The notes under the pieces: model-generated
Told to the model about the DNA's origin: nothing
The model's database searches: none
What the model saw: only the letters and a program-made list of their open reading frames with translations
Shown here: in pieces, positions 8,593 through 16,627 of the stretch
How positions within the stretch are numbered: position 1 is the first letter of the stretch
Layout of the letters: every line of letters begins with the position of its first letter
Assembly: GCF_002920895.1 (NCBI RefSeq)
Contig: NZ_PQVG01000003.1
Coordinates: 62,001-126,000 of the forward strand
From: Flavobacterium alvei
Lineage (GTDB): Bacteria > Bacteroidota > Bacteroidia > Flavobacteriales > Flavobacteriaceae
Direction of reading: 5' to 3'
DNA: 64,000 bases
Made by a program: the position numbers and the translations under genes

Positions 8593-9309
8593 TTATTCAC
8601 ATCCATTAATATCGCAACTGTTTTCCGTAGTGCTGTTTACCAAAGTAATTTTCGAATCAAATTGTCCTTCTTGCCATACTTTTTCCAACGTTTGTAAAAA
8701 AGTGGTGGTTGGCTGTGCCCCCGAAATAGCATATTTGTTGTCAAAAACAAAAAAAGGAACTCCTTGAACACCTATCGCTCCAGCTTGTTGAATGTCTTGT
8801 TTTACTTCTTGGCTATAAGCGTTAGAATGTAAAACTTGAGCAACAATTTCGGCTTCGAGTCCTACGGCGATTCCTAATTCGGTTAGTGTTTCGAGATTGT
8901 TTAAATCTTTGCCATCGGTGAAATAAGCTTTAAAAAGCAGTTCTTTCAATTCGTTAGCAAGTTGATATTTTTTAGCCAAATGCAATAATCGGTGTGCATT
9001 GTGGGAATTCGCCATCACTGATTTTTCAAAATGAAAATCCAATCCTGCTGTTTTTGCGTTTTGCGTTGTATTTTCTAACATCGTTTGAGCCCAATCGATA
9101 TCTCTTCCGTATTTATCTGCCAAGTGTTCGGCTAAATTATCATCGGATGAAGGAATAAAACCTGCATCCAATTGAAAACTTTTCCATTCGATGGCAACGG
9201 CATCTTTGTGTTCGAATTGGCTTAAAGCTTCTTCGATTCTTCTTTTTCCTATATAACAAAACGGACACATAATATCCGACCAAATCTGTACGCTCAATTT
9301 ATTTTCCAT
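8593..9309 (-). CDS. DsbA-family (FrnE-like) oxidoreductase
   Basis: The protein has 238 residues. A thioredoxin-like domain with the redox motif MCPFCYIGKRR near residue 15 is interrupted by a helical insertion, as in FrnE/2-hydroxychromene-2-carboxylate isomerase relatives. The cis-Pro region is GVQGVPFFVF. There is no signal peptide, so it probably acts in the cytoplasm. The tail ends in two further cysteines (SCDINGCE). Substrate is unknown. Confidence 0.9.
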   Translation of the reverse strand: MENKLSVQIWSDIMCPFCYIGKRRIEEALSQFEHKDAVAIEWKSFQLDAGFIPSSDDNLAEHLADKYGRDIDWAQTMLENTTQNAKTAGLDFHFEKSVMANSHNAHRLLHLAKKYQLANELKELLFKAYFTDGKDLNNLETLTELGIAVGLEAEIVAQVLHSNAYSQEVKQDIQQAGAIGVQGVPFFVFDNKYAISGAQPTTTFLQTLEKVWQEGQFDSKITLVNSTTENSCDINGCE

Positions 9310-9337
9310 ATCAAGATTGCCAATTGATTTTCTGTTG

Positions 9338-9345
9338 CAAAATTA
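9338..9345 (-). promoter_or_regulatory. Candidate -7 box for the DsbA-like gene
   Basis: The minus strand reads TAATTTTG, about 30 bp upstream of the start codon. No clear -33 element was seen. Confidence 0.4.
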
Positions 9346-9498
9346 ATTCATTCTGGTTGGAACTGTTTTTACTTTAAGTTTTTATTAGGATGGAATGGAA
9401 AATAATCTCGAAGATTAGTACGATTTTTCTAGCCACTGTCATTACAATAGGCAATAAAGACAAGGTTTTTTTGTAGTAAAAATGAGTATATTTGAAGG

Positions 9499-9681
9499 AT
9501 CAAACGCATTGCAATAGTCATTTTGAAAAAGTTGGAACGGTATGTAGGAATGGGTGCGAAGTCATCGACATTTGCACAGCATCCAAGTTCTGATGATGTT
9601 TAGTTTTAAAAGAAGACTTCGGGGGAGTGGATAGAAAAAAACCAAATGCAATTAGTGACAAAATTCTTAGAGAAAGCGTAA
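9499..9681 (+). pseudogene. Possible decayed gene remnant with two in-frame stops
   Basis: One frame reads IKRIAIVILKKLER...GMGAKSSTFAQHPSSDDV, then TAG (9601) and TAA (9607), then KKTSGEWIEKNQMQLVTKFL and a final stop at 9679-9681. Composition looks protein-like on both sides of the stops, but I recognise no family and the 5' end is not found. The rest of the stretch 9310-9691 holds the DsbA-gene promoter, a 28-codon ORF at about 9390 of doubtful meaning, and nothing else recognisable. Confidence 0.35.
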
Positions 9682-9691
9682 AATAATAATT

Positions 9692-10141
9692 ATGAAATCA
9701 AAAACAATATTAACTATTCTAAGTGTTTTTTGTTTTTACTCAATGTTTTCTCAAAAAGGAAACGATATTGAAGTGATGAAAAAATCTATGGTTGATTTTT
9801 TCAAAAGTAAAGGAGAAATCACCGAAAGCTAAAAATTAGGTGTTTTGACCTGGGAAATTACCGATAAATCACCTTTAAGCGCTGATAGAAAAAAGGGAAT
9901 TTATTTGATGCGTACGGATACACGAAGCGATGGCACCGATTACTAATTTTTTAAAAATGGTGATGCTTTTGAGATAGTAGGTTTAGGCAATTTGAAAACA
10001 ATTTTAAGAAAAACAATTACTTTATTTGAGGAGGACACAGACGAAACTCTGGCTTTGTATGTTCCGAAAATAATGTTTTGGTACAATGACGGACAAACAA
10101 ATCGAAGAAATCGAAACGTTAAATTTGTAGAAAAAAAATAA
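9692..10141 (+). pseudogene. Decayed gene for a small exported protein
   Basis: The ATG at 9692 opens a frame of 149 codons ending at TAA 10139-10141. It is broken only by TAA at 9830 (codon 47) and TAA at 9944 (codon 85). The start is a convincing signal peptide (MKSKTILTILSVFCFYSMFSQ). Text on both sides of each stop is well formed (WEITDKSPLSADRKKGIYL; NGDAFEIVGLGNL; ALYVPKIMFWYNDGQ). No frameshift is needed, only two nonsense changes. The family is not recognised. Confidence 0.75.
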
Positions 10142-10231
10142 ACCGATCGCGATGATATCTCCATGAATCATTAGCTCATTTTTTCAAACTGTGCCAACAA
10201 ACAAGATCAACGTCTATAATATTGATAAAAA

Positions 10232-10268
10232 GAAAAACGCCATAAAACATAAGTTTTACAGCGTTTTA
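10232..10268 (-). terminator. Hairpin terminator of tRNA-Ser
   Basis: Outer arms AAAACGC/GCGTTTT (10234-10240, 10261-10267) and inner arms TAAAAC/GTTTTA lie downstream of the minus-strand tRNA, with an A-rich tract on the plus strand beyond. Confidence 0.7.
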
Positions 10269-10290
10269 GCTTTTATTGTATTTCTACTTG

Positions 10291-10377
10291 CAGAGAGGAA
10301 GGGATTCGAACCCTCGATACAGTTACCCATATACTAGCTTTCCAGGCTAGCTCCTTCAACCACTCGGACACCTCTCT
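10291..10377 (-). tRNA. tRNA-Ser (anticodon GGA)
   Basis: This is an 87-nt class II tRNA with a long variable arm. Acceptor arms AGAGAGG/CCTCTCT pair, with discriminator G. The anticodon stem is CTAGC/GCTAG, the loop CTGGAAA, and anticodon GGA lies opposite 10341-10343. The T-arm is GGGTTCGAATCCC. It reads UCC/UCU. Confidence 0.96.
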
Positions 10378-10438
10378 AGTTGTTTGAGGGTGCAAATAAC
10401 ACTAAAAAAAATGATTAAAGAAAATTAAAAAACGGTTT

Positions 10439-11467
10439 TTATGAAATTTCTCCTCTTAAAGAAGTTTCGAAAAGGGTTTTGAAATTTTCTTTCGAAACAT
10501 TTTGTCCCAGCAAGTACATCAATTTGGTAATGGCAGCTTCGGTAGTGATGTCTTTGCCAGAAATCACTCCAATTTCCTTCAAGGCAGTGCTCGTTTCATA
10601 TTTTCCCATGTTCACACTTCCGATGGAGCATTGGGTCACATTAACGATATACAATCCGTTGGCAATGGCTTTTTTTAGTAAGGATAAAAACCAATCTTCG
10701 GTTGGAGCATTTCCTGCACCATAGGTTTCTAATACGATTCCTTTTAGTTGCGGAATATCAAAAATTGCCGATAAAACGGTTTCACTAATGCCAGGAAACA
10801 TTTTTATAATGGCTACGTTAGTGTCTAATTTTTTATGAATTTTAAGTTTTTTTGCCTTGGTCTGTGGCAAAAACAAATCGGGAAAAGTCTTCAAATTCAC
10901 TCCCGATTCTATCAAAGTGGGATAATTTGGAGAAATAAACGCATTGAAATTTTCGGCATTTATCTTGGTCGTTCTATTGCCTCGATATAATTTGTATTCA
11001 AAATAAAGGCATACCTCGCTAATTAGGGGTTTGTCGTTTTCTTTTAACGACGCAATTTGAATGGCTGTTATGAGATTTTCTTTGGCATCGGTTCTTAAAT
11101 CGCCTATGGGCAATTGCGAGCCTGTAAAAATCACGGGTTTTGATAAATTTTCGAGCATAAAACTCAATGCCGATGCAGAATAAGACATCGTGTCCGAACC
11201 GTGGAGCACTACAAATCCATCAAAATTGTCAAAATTGTTTTCTATGATTTGAGCAATTTCTGTCCAATTCTCGGGATTCATATTAGAAGAATCGATTGGT
11301 TTTTCGAAAGAAACTGTCTCGATGTCGCAATCCAATTGTTTTAACTCAGGGATTTTTTGCAGCAATTTTCTAAAATTAAAAGCCTTGAGTGCTCCTGTTT
11401 CAAAATCTTTCATCATACCAATGGTTCCGCCGGTATAAATCAAGAGGATTTTGGCTTTAGATAGCAT
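10439..11467 (-). CDS. ansA: Type I (cytoplasmic) L-asparaginase
   Basis: The enzyme hydrolyses asparagine to aspartate and ammonia. At 342 residues without signal peptide it fits the type I class. The first nucleophile Thr lies in LLIYTGGTIGM, and the second catalytic set in VLHGSDTMSYSA. The acyltransferase gene upstream overlaps its start by 11 bp, so the two form an operon, although no functional link is obvious. Confidence 0.93.
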   Translation of the reverse strand: MLSKAKILLIYTGGTIGMMKDFETGALKAFNFRKLLQKIPELKQLDCDIETVSFEKPIDSSNMNPENWTEIAQIIENNFDNFDGFVVLHGSDTMSYSASALSFMLENLSKPVIFTGSQLPIGDLRTDAKENLITAIQIASLKENDKPLISEVCLYFEYKLYRGNRTTKINAENFNAFISPNYPTLIESGVNLKTFPDLFLPQTKAKKLKIHKKLDTNVAIIKMFPGISETVLSAIFDIPQLKGIVLETYGAGNAPTEDWFLSLLKKAIANGLYIVNVTQCSIGSVNMGKYETSTALKEIGVISGKDITTEAAITKLMYLLGQNVSKENFKTLFETSLRGEIS

Positions 11468-12593
11468 TTTCGTATTTTAATTTATTCACAACCGGATTCG
11501 CATACATAGACAAGAAACCTTGCAACGCCAATGGATTGCTATGATCTATCCTCATTTCTAATCTGCGTTCAAAAAGCGATTTTTCGTTTTCGGTGTACAA
11601 ATGCTGATAGGTTGTGGTTTTATTCAAAATATCGTAAGCAATATAATTGGTAGGCCAAAGTTTATAATTGCTTAAAATAGAATCGTCTATTATTTGTGCC
11701 AAAGCTTGAATTTGTTTGTTTGAGTTTTCGTGTAGCTCTTTTATAATATCCAATTCTTTATCTAGAACATCTCCAACGTGAATGTGAATGCGTTTTTTTT
11801 GACCCATAACCCCACTCATAAGGTTGATGAAATCCTCATTTTTTTCTTTGATGTAAATTTCTTGTTTGGCTTCTGCCAAAAGTTGTGGCATTTTCAAGAA
11901 GTCGGTTGGGTCGTATTCGTATGAAATAGAAACGGGAACTATTTGAATTTTCTTGAAATAATCCATCAAATTTTCTTCGTCAGATGCCATAGCCAGCATT
12001 TTTAAAACGCCAGGATTTGTAGCGTCATTGCCGTCTTTTGTTCTTCCTTCTCGTTGTGCTATCCAAATAGAACGGTTTTCGTGTTGCAATAATATGCTGA
12101 TATATTCGGATAATAATTTTGAGCTTTGCAACATTTCGCGTGGCGACAAACCTCTTTGAACTAGGAAGTTTCGGTTTAATCGGGCTAGTGTTCTCAAGAA
12201 TGATTTTTGCACCAAATTGTCTCCAATGGCCGATGCAGTCATCACTAATTTATTTTCGAACAAACAAGCATTTAGTAATGAAGTATCTAAAAGGATGTCT
12301 CGATGATTTGAAATAAACAAATAAGGTGTGTTTTTTTGAAGCTTTTCAAATCCAGAAGTGGTCAATCCATCTGATTTTTTTTCAAGAATTTTTTTGAGTG
12401 ATTTGTATGTAAAGTTACATTGAAAATCTCTCGTTGAATGCGTTCGTAGCAACTGTTCTTTCCATATTTCGTCAGGAAGATCTGGAAATGTAAAGTTCAT
12501 CAATGCTTTCATCATAGGGTGATGAAGCACACCTTGAATGGCATCGTTTACTTCAGTTTCATAAAATGGACGAATGGCGTCAAATTTTGACAT
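11457..12593 (-). CDS. PlsC/PlsB-like phospholipid acyltransferase
   Basis: The protein has 378 residues and an acyltransferase core. It carries the HX4D motif FISNHRDILLD (about residues 94-104), FLVQRG as the second block, and IAQREGRTKDG as the third block, which binds the phosphate group of the acceptor. This is a glycerol-3-phosphate or lysophosphatidate acyltransferase-type enzyme of membrane lipid synthesis. The exact acceptor cannot be told from sequence. It is the first gene of a two-gene unit with ansA. Confidence 0.85.
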   Translation of the reverse strand: MSKFDAIRPFYETEVNDAIQGVLHHPMMKALMNFTFPDLPDEIWKEQLLRTHSTRDFQCNFTYKSLKKILEKKSDGLTTSGFEKLQKNTPYLFISNHRDILLDTSLLNACLFENKLVMTASAIGDNLVQKSFLRTLARLNRNFLVQRGLSPREMLQSSKLLSEYISILLQHENRSIWIAQREGRTKDGNDATNPGVLKMLAMASDEENLMDYFKKIQIVPVSISYEYDPTDFLKMPQLLAEAKQEIYIKEKNEDFINLMSGVMGQKKRIHIHVGDVLDKELDIIKELHENSNKQIQALAQIIDDSILSNYKLWPTNYIAYDILNKTTTYQHLYTENEKSLFERRLEMRIDHSNPLALQGFLSMYANPVVNKLKYENAI

Positions 12594-12654
12594 ATAACTT
12601 GTTTTTTAAAAGGCAAATGAACAAAAATTTTATCGAAAAGTAGTGAAATCTACA

Positions 12655-13422
12655 TTAAATCCCAAATATAGCTTTAGAATTTTGGGTTGTAATCAGAGCG
12701 ATTTCCTCTTTCGACAGATTGTAAATCATTGACAGTTTATCGATAACATTAATTAGATAACTACTTTCGTTGCGTTTTCCTCGAAAAGGAACGGGTGCCA
12801 AATAGGGAGAATCGGTTTCTAGAACAATATGTTTCAAATCGATTTGACTTAAAAATTGGTCTATTTTTCCGTTTTTGAAAGTCACAACTCCGCCAATTCC
12901 CAATTTCATATTATACGAAATGGCTTGCAATGCCTGCTCATAAGTGCCAGAAAAACAATGAAAAATCCCGAATAAATCAGTCGATTTTTCTGCTTCTAAT
13001 ATTTCGAAAATTTCGTCGAAAGCTTCCCGACAATGAATTACGATGGGCAATTTGTATTGTTTTGCTAATTGAATTTGTTTTCTAAAAGCGTCTTGTTGTT
13101 GCGGTAAATGGGTTTTATCCCAGTACAAATCGATACCAATTTCGCCCACGGCAAAGAATTTTCTTTTGGATAATTCTTCTTCAACATGTTGTAATTCATA
13201 GAGATAGTTGTCTTTTACGTGCGTTGGATGCAAGCCCATCATCAAAAAAATATTTTCGGGATAAGCTTTTTCCAAATCATACATCGACTGCGTATAAGCA
13301 GAATCAATAGCAGGGATAAAGAATCGTGTAACTCCAGCATCAATGGCACGCTGAATCATTTCGTTGCGGTCTTGGTCAAATTCAGTGGAATATAAATGGG
13401 TGTGCGTGTCGGTAATAATCAT
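12655..13422 (-). CDS. tatD: TatD-family metal-dependent hydrolase (DNase)
   Basis: The protein has 255 residues. Metal-binding motifs of the TatD barrel are DTHTHL at the N-terminus, GEIGIDLYWD, VIHCREAFDE, GIFHCFSG and LETDSPYLAP. I chose the start at 13422 (MIITDTHTH); an in-frame ATG 12 bp upstream (13434) is possible. The family is linked to 3'-5' DNase or tRNA-end activity. Confidence 0.92.
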   Translation of the reverse strand: MIITDTHTHLYSTEFDQDRNEMIQRAIDAGVTRFFIPAIDSAYTQSMYDLEKAYPENIFLMMGLHPTHVKDNYLYELQHVEEELSKRKFFAVGEIGIDLYWDKTHLPQQQDAFRKQIQLAKQYKLPIVIHCREAFDEIFEILEAEKSTDLFGIFHCFSGTYEQALQAISYNMKLGIGGVVTFKNGKIDQFLSQIDLKHIVLETDSPYLAPVPFRGKRNESSYLINVIDKLSMIYNLSKEEIALITTQNSKAIFGI

Positions 13423-13445
13423 TATTTGATGCAAATATTAAGTTG

Positions 13446-13477
13446 CAAACTTACAATTATTACGCAAAAATTCACAA
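13446..13477 (-). promoter_or_regulatory. Candidate tatD promoter
   Basis: On the minus strand TTG (13475-13477) is followed 21 bp later by TAAGTTTG (13446-13453), just upstream of tatD. Confidence 0.5.
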
Positions 13478-13560
13478 AGGCAACACAAAGTAACACAAAG
13501 AAATAATTCCATTTTTTGCGAATCTCTGCGAAAACTCTTTGTGAATCTCCGTGAAATTAA
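13455..13560. repeat. Intergenic repeat with hairpin ATTCACAAAG/CTTTGTGAAT
   Basis: Perfect 10-bp arms at 13470-13479 and 13537-13546 enclose two direct copies of AACACAAAG (13482-13490, 13492-13500) and a TTTTTTGCGAATCTCTGCG segment. The wording resembles low-complexity intergenic repeats that are frequent in flavobacteria. It lies between the TPR gene end and tatD. Confidence 0.6.
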
Positions 13561-13563
13561 AAC

Positions 13564-14280
13564 CTAATCCAATTCGTTCAACAATTCCTGAACTTGGTCG
13601 TAATCTTCGAAATCATCAGGAATAGTCAACAGAATATCCTTGCAGGATCTAAAATCTTTCTGTTTGAGTTTTGAAAGTGCCAAATACCAAGTCGCCTTGT
13701 TTTTGTAAATAGAATTTCCATATCTTAAATCAGAAAAATTGATTTCGGCTTTTTGAAGTTGATTGTCTTCCAGAAGTGCAATGGAATAAAAATACTGAAT
13801 TTCAGGTGATTTATTGGTTTTTAAAACCGTTTCAAAAATTGGAATTGCTTTTTTATATTCTTTTGCATTAAAAGCATCTTGCGCCAATTTTAAATTTTCG
13901 TTCACATCTCCTCTTTCAACAAAAGTGGCCATTTCTGGATTGTCATAATCCTCAAAAGTTGGATTTATGTTTTGAAAAAGAAACAATCCAAATAAAATTG
14001 TTACAGAAGCCGCCACTGCATAATGCCAAGATCGCAAATCAATAACTTTCGATTTTTTGGTTTTGAAGTGTTTTTTAGAAATGGATTCTATGTTCTTTTT
14101 GAAATCAACTGCTTCTGGCGAAAATTTATTTTCTAAAAAATTAGTCCAGTTTTGATAAATTTCAAAGTTTTTGCGAAAATCGGTATCCGTTTGAAGTTGA
14201 GATTCAAAGTCTGCTTTTTCTTCAGCAGACAATAGGTTTGAAAGATAATTTTCGAATAATATGTAGCGTTCCTCGTTCAT
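13564..14280 (-). CDS. Single-pass membrane TPR protein, probable anti-sigma factor
   Basis: The protein has 238 residues. The cytosolic N-terminus (about 1-80) has the acidic helical look of anti-sigma domains (YLSNLLSAEEKADFESQL). One membrane span follows (about 84-102, YAVAASVTILFGLFLFQ), then a periplasmic TPR-like helical part (about 125-238) with NAKEYKKAIPIFETVL. I chose the start at 14280; a longer frame beginning at 14451 only reads through the sigma gene. It starts 2 nt after the sigma factor stop, which together with the topology suggests it restrains that sigma factor. Binding itself is inferred. Confidence 0.8.
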   Translation of the reverse strand: MNEERYILFENYLSNLLSAEEKADFESQLQTDTDFRKNFEIYQNWTNFLENKFSPEAVDFKKNIESISKKHFKTKKSKVIDLRSWHYAVAASVTILFGLFLFQNINPTFEDYDNPEMATFVERGDVNENLKLAQDAFNAKEYKKAIPIFETVLKTNKSPEIQYFYSIALLEDNQLQKAEINFSDLRYGNSIYKNKATWYLALSKLKQKDFRSCKDILLTIPDDFEDYDQVQELLNELD

Positions 14281-14282
14281 GG

Positions 14283-14867
14283 CTAAGTAATTTTTAAAGA
14301 TTGAAAGCGATTGGTTTCTTGAATCCACTGGGTTAATTGACCAACGCACAACGATTTTTTCTTTCTCACATAACCATAAGTTACATTGAGTTTTTCGGCT
14401 ACTTCCTCCATCGATTTGATGGTGAAACTCAATTTCAATAACTCCTGACATTTGTCGCCCAGTTTTTGAAACATCAAGTCAAAAAGCTGCTGTTTTTCGT
14501 CGAATAGTTCGGCTTCAGTCACCATTTGTTCGGTGGGTTCATTAGTAGATGGCAAATCATCATCGATTGTTACCCCTTTATTCGAAGATTTTTTGAGTTC
14601 GTTCAACCATTTTCTTTTGCACAATAAAAAAAAGTAGGCGTCAAACGGACAAGTCAGTTGCAATTTATTGGCTTTAGCCTGATTAAAAAGCAAAATCATA
14701 ATTTCCTGAACCACATCTTGCGCCTGGTCTTGATCTCCAGAATTGTTCCTTATATACGAAACCACTTTAGGTACAAAATTCTTGTAAATAGATTGAATTA
14801 CCGCCGAATTATTATTGGCAAGTCCATCGATATAAATTTGGTCGGGATGAATTGTGCTTTGTGCCAT
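14283..14867 (-). CDS. ECF-type RNA polymerase sigma factor
   Basis: The protein has 194 residues with sigma-70 region 2 (VVSYIRNNSGDQDQAQDVVQ, then LQLTCPFDAYFFLLCKRKWL) and region 4 (KLGDKCQELLKLSF...SMEEVAEKLNVTYGYVRKKKSLC). The acidic linker between them (DDDLPSTNEPTEQMVTEAEL) is long. It directs core polymerase to a small set of promoters. It is co-transcribed with the membrane TPR protein and divergent from the exported-protein/CHAT genes. Confidence 0.93.
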   Translation of the reverse strand: MAQSTIHPDQIYIDGLANNNSAVIQSIYKNFVPKVVSYIRNNSGDQDQAQDVVQEIMILLFNQAKANKLQLTCPFDAYFFLLCKRKWLNELKKSSNKGVTIDDDLPSTNEPTEQMVTEAELFDEKQQLFDLMFQKLGDKCQELLKLSFTIKSMEEVAEKLNVTYGYVRKKKSLCVGQLTQWIQETNRFQSLKIT

Positions 14868-14896
14868 AAAAAAATATTTATCTGCTAATGTAAAAA

Positions 14897-14955
14897 AGAA
14901 TCTGAAATAAATTCAGATTAAAGGGGTAACAAATTTAAAACCCAATTGATATAAC
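14897..14955 (+). promoter_or_regulatory. Duplicated palindrome element, copy A (sigma/exported-protein divergent region)
   Basis: The element has AATCTGAA-ATAAA-TTCAGATT (14899-14919), then GGGGTAAC, then ATTGATATAAC. It is nearly identical to 15467-15525. It sits between the divergent sigma factor gene and the first plus-strand gene, about 41 bp before the latter's start. On the minus strand it also contains TAAATTTG (14930-14937), a possible -7 box for the sigma gene. Confidence 0.75.
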
Positions 14956-14995
14956 GGTATAAATCAAAAATTATAATCCTTTAAAAATAGAAATT

Positions 14996-15382
14996 ATGAA
15001 ATCAACTCATCACAAATCAGAAAAAAACACCATTAACAAATATTATCTTCTAATGGTTTTAGCAACATCAATTGGTTTTGCACAAACAGAAAAATCAACT
15101 CAAGACATCGTAAAAGCTAAAAGCGATTTGGCAAGCACTGGTGCAATTACCAATCTTTATTTTAAAGAAAATAGTATGTCTGGAGAAATGACTTCTATCT
15201 CTGACGAAACTACAGAACCTGTTCAGATTCTAAAAACAAGAACTAAAAGTAATCAAACGAACGAAAGAACTACAAGACCAAACGGTCAGGATGATGGAAA
15301 TCCTTTTCCTCCTAAAAGCACTTTGAAACAAGAGAGTAGTGTTAAGCCAGGATATAATGTAAAAGCAAACAAAAAGATATAA
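14996..15382 (+). CDS. Small exported protein of the sigma/CHAT locus
   Basis: The protein has 128 residues and no recognised family. A hydrophobic stretch (YYLLMVLATSIGFAQ) works as a signal peptide after an unusually long polar start. The rest is hydrophilic and low in structure, with a Pro-rich patch (NGQDDGNPFPPKS). The promoter-proximal copy of the duplicated element implies control by the divergent sigma factor. Confidence 0.7.
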   Translation: MKSTHHKSEKNTINKYYLLMVLATSIGFAQTEKSTQDIVKAKSDLASTGAITNLYFKENSMSGEMTSISDETTEPVQILKTRTKSNQTNERTTRPNGQDDGNPFPPKSTLKQESSVKPGYNVKANKKI

Positions 15383-15392
15383 ATTTTAGATT

Positions 15393-15458
15393 ATGAAAAA
15401 TTTAAAAAAAATTGGAATCACTTTCTTCCATAAACTCTGGGCATTAATTACTCGATAA
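15393..15458 (+). other. 21-codon ORF, probably a gene-start remnant
   Basis: The ATG at 15393 gives MKNLKKIGITFFHKLWALIT plus one residue, then a stop. It resembles the first part of an exported-protein gene and lies just before copy B of the duplicated element. Either a duplication scar or a meaningless ORF. Confidence 0.3.
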
Positions 15459-15466
15459 AAAAAACA

Positions 15467-15525
15467 AGAATCTGAAATAAATTCAGATTGAAGGGGTAAC
15501 AATATCAAACCCGAATTGATATAAC
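15467..15525 (+). promoter_or_regulatory. Duplicated palindrome element, copy B
   Basis: It repeats copy A, with the same palindrome (15469-15489), GGGGTAAC and ATTGATATAAC blocks, and precedes the lipoprotein gene by about 31 bp. Differences cluster in the spacer between GGGGTAAC and AACCC. The shared AGAAATTATGAA just around both start codons extends the similarity. Confidence 0.75.
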
Positions 15526-15556
15526 TATAAACAACCATTTTAAAACATTAGAAATT

Positions 15557-16543
15557 ATGAAAAATCAAATTAAAAACATCGGACTTTTAGCTTTAGCAAC
15601 AATGATTTTCGCAAGCTGTACTAACAATGAAAATTTAGATCCAATTCCTCCAACAGCAGCTGCATTCAAAGGAATAAACGAAGCCGGACTCAAAAGTAAT
15701 ACTCAAAATTTCACAGCAACTGCTGGAACAGGAACCATAACTTTGACATCTGCAAAAGGAGTTATTATCACTTTAAACGGGAATACGCTAACTAAAAACG
15801 GAAGTCCTGTTACTGGAGCAATCGACATTACTTTTATCGAGCTTTTCGACAAAGGAAATATGCTAATCACTAACAAACCTACAATGGGAGTGATGCCTGA
15901 CGGTAAAAAAAGTTTACTAAAATCAGGTGGAGAATTTTTCATCAAAGCCTCTCAAGGCGGAGTTGATTTAGTGTCAAATGGCGGTATTCAACTTCAAGTA
16001 CCCGCAAATTTAACAGGAACCATTGATACAGGAATGCTATTCTGGGCAGGAGACATTACTACCGATCCTGAAAATTTGGCTTGGGTAAGACCTGGAACTG
16101 CTGCAGGAACTGGAGGGCAAAAAGACGGAAATGTTGATTTTAAACAAAATACTTATAATGTATCTTTTGGCAACTTTGGCTGGACAAACGTGGATAAATT
16201 CTACAGTGACCCCAGACCTAGAACAACCATTCTAGCCGAAGTTCCAACTGGATATGACAACACCAATAGCGCTATTTATTTGTCATATGATGGCGAAGGA
16301 ACCAATGCTTTAGCTAAATTAGATACTTATAATTCCACTACGAAACAATTCAGCGAACATTACGGTCAAATCCCAATAGGACTGGCTTGTCACGTGATTT
16401 TTGCCACTGAAGACAATGGCAATTGGAGATATGCCATCAAAGCAGTAACCGTTGCAGCAGGCGATGTTTACACCTTTAGTTTAGCGGAAACAACAGTAGC
16501 AACTGAAGCTCAAATGGTGGCAGCAATTAATGCGATTCAATAG
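15557..16543 (+). CDS. Lipoprotein of the sigma/CHAT locus
   Basis: The protein has 328 residues. A lipoprotein signal peptide with lipobox FASC (Cys 21) is followed by a beta-rich extracytoplasmic domain. No enzyme motif was recognised. The domain between about 70 and 160 (VITLNGNTLTKNGSPVTGAIDI...) resembles the beta-sandwich modules of Bacteroidota surface proteins. It is preceded by the duplicated promoter-like element and followed by a terminator-like hairpin. Confidence 0.8.
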   Translation: MKNQIKNIGLLALATMIFASCTNNENLDPIPPTAAAFKGINEAGLKSNTQNFTATAGTGTITLTSAKGVIITLNGNTLTKNGSPVTGAIDITFIELFDKGNMLITNKPTMGVMPDGKKSLLKSGGEFFIKASQGGVDLVSNGGIQLQVPANLTGTIDTGMLFWAGDITTDPENLAWVRPGTAAGTGGQKDGNVDFKQNTYNVSFGNFGWTNVDKFYSDPRPRTTILAEVPTGYDNTNSAIYLSYDGEGTNALAKLDTYNSTTKQFSEHYGQIPIGLACHVIFATEDNGNWRYAIKAVTVAAGDVYTFSLAETTVATEAQMVAAINAIQ

Positions 16544-16566
16544 TCTAAAACAGAAGTTTTTGAACG

Positions 16567-16593
16567 AAGTGGTGATTTGCTCACCACTTTTTT
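16567..16593 (+). terminator. Hairpin after the lipoprotein gene
   Basis: Arms AAGTGGTGA/TCACCACTT (16567-16575, 16581-16589) are followed by a T-run. It may attenuate transcription before the PKD gene. Confidence 0.8.
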
Positions 16594-16627
16594 CTATTTT
16601 TAGAACCTTAACTAAACCAAATGGATT

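Noticed and set aside
9692..10141. Stop-codon recoding (for example selenocysteine or readthrough)
   Set aside because: Both internal stops are TAA, no recoding structure is seen, and TAA ends most genes in the window, so decay is simpler.
9943..10164. A 73-codon minus-strand ORF opposite the decayed gene
   Set aside because: It is the antisense shadow of the pseudogene and has no independent signal.
13564..14451. Longer reading frame for the membrane TPR protein starting at 14451
   Set aside because: The added residues are out-of-frame sequence of the sigma factor gene; the ATG at 14280 follows its stop directly and begins a sensible domain.
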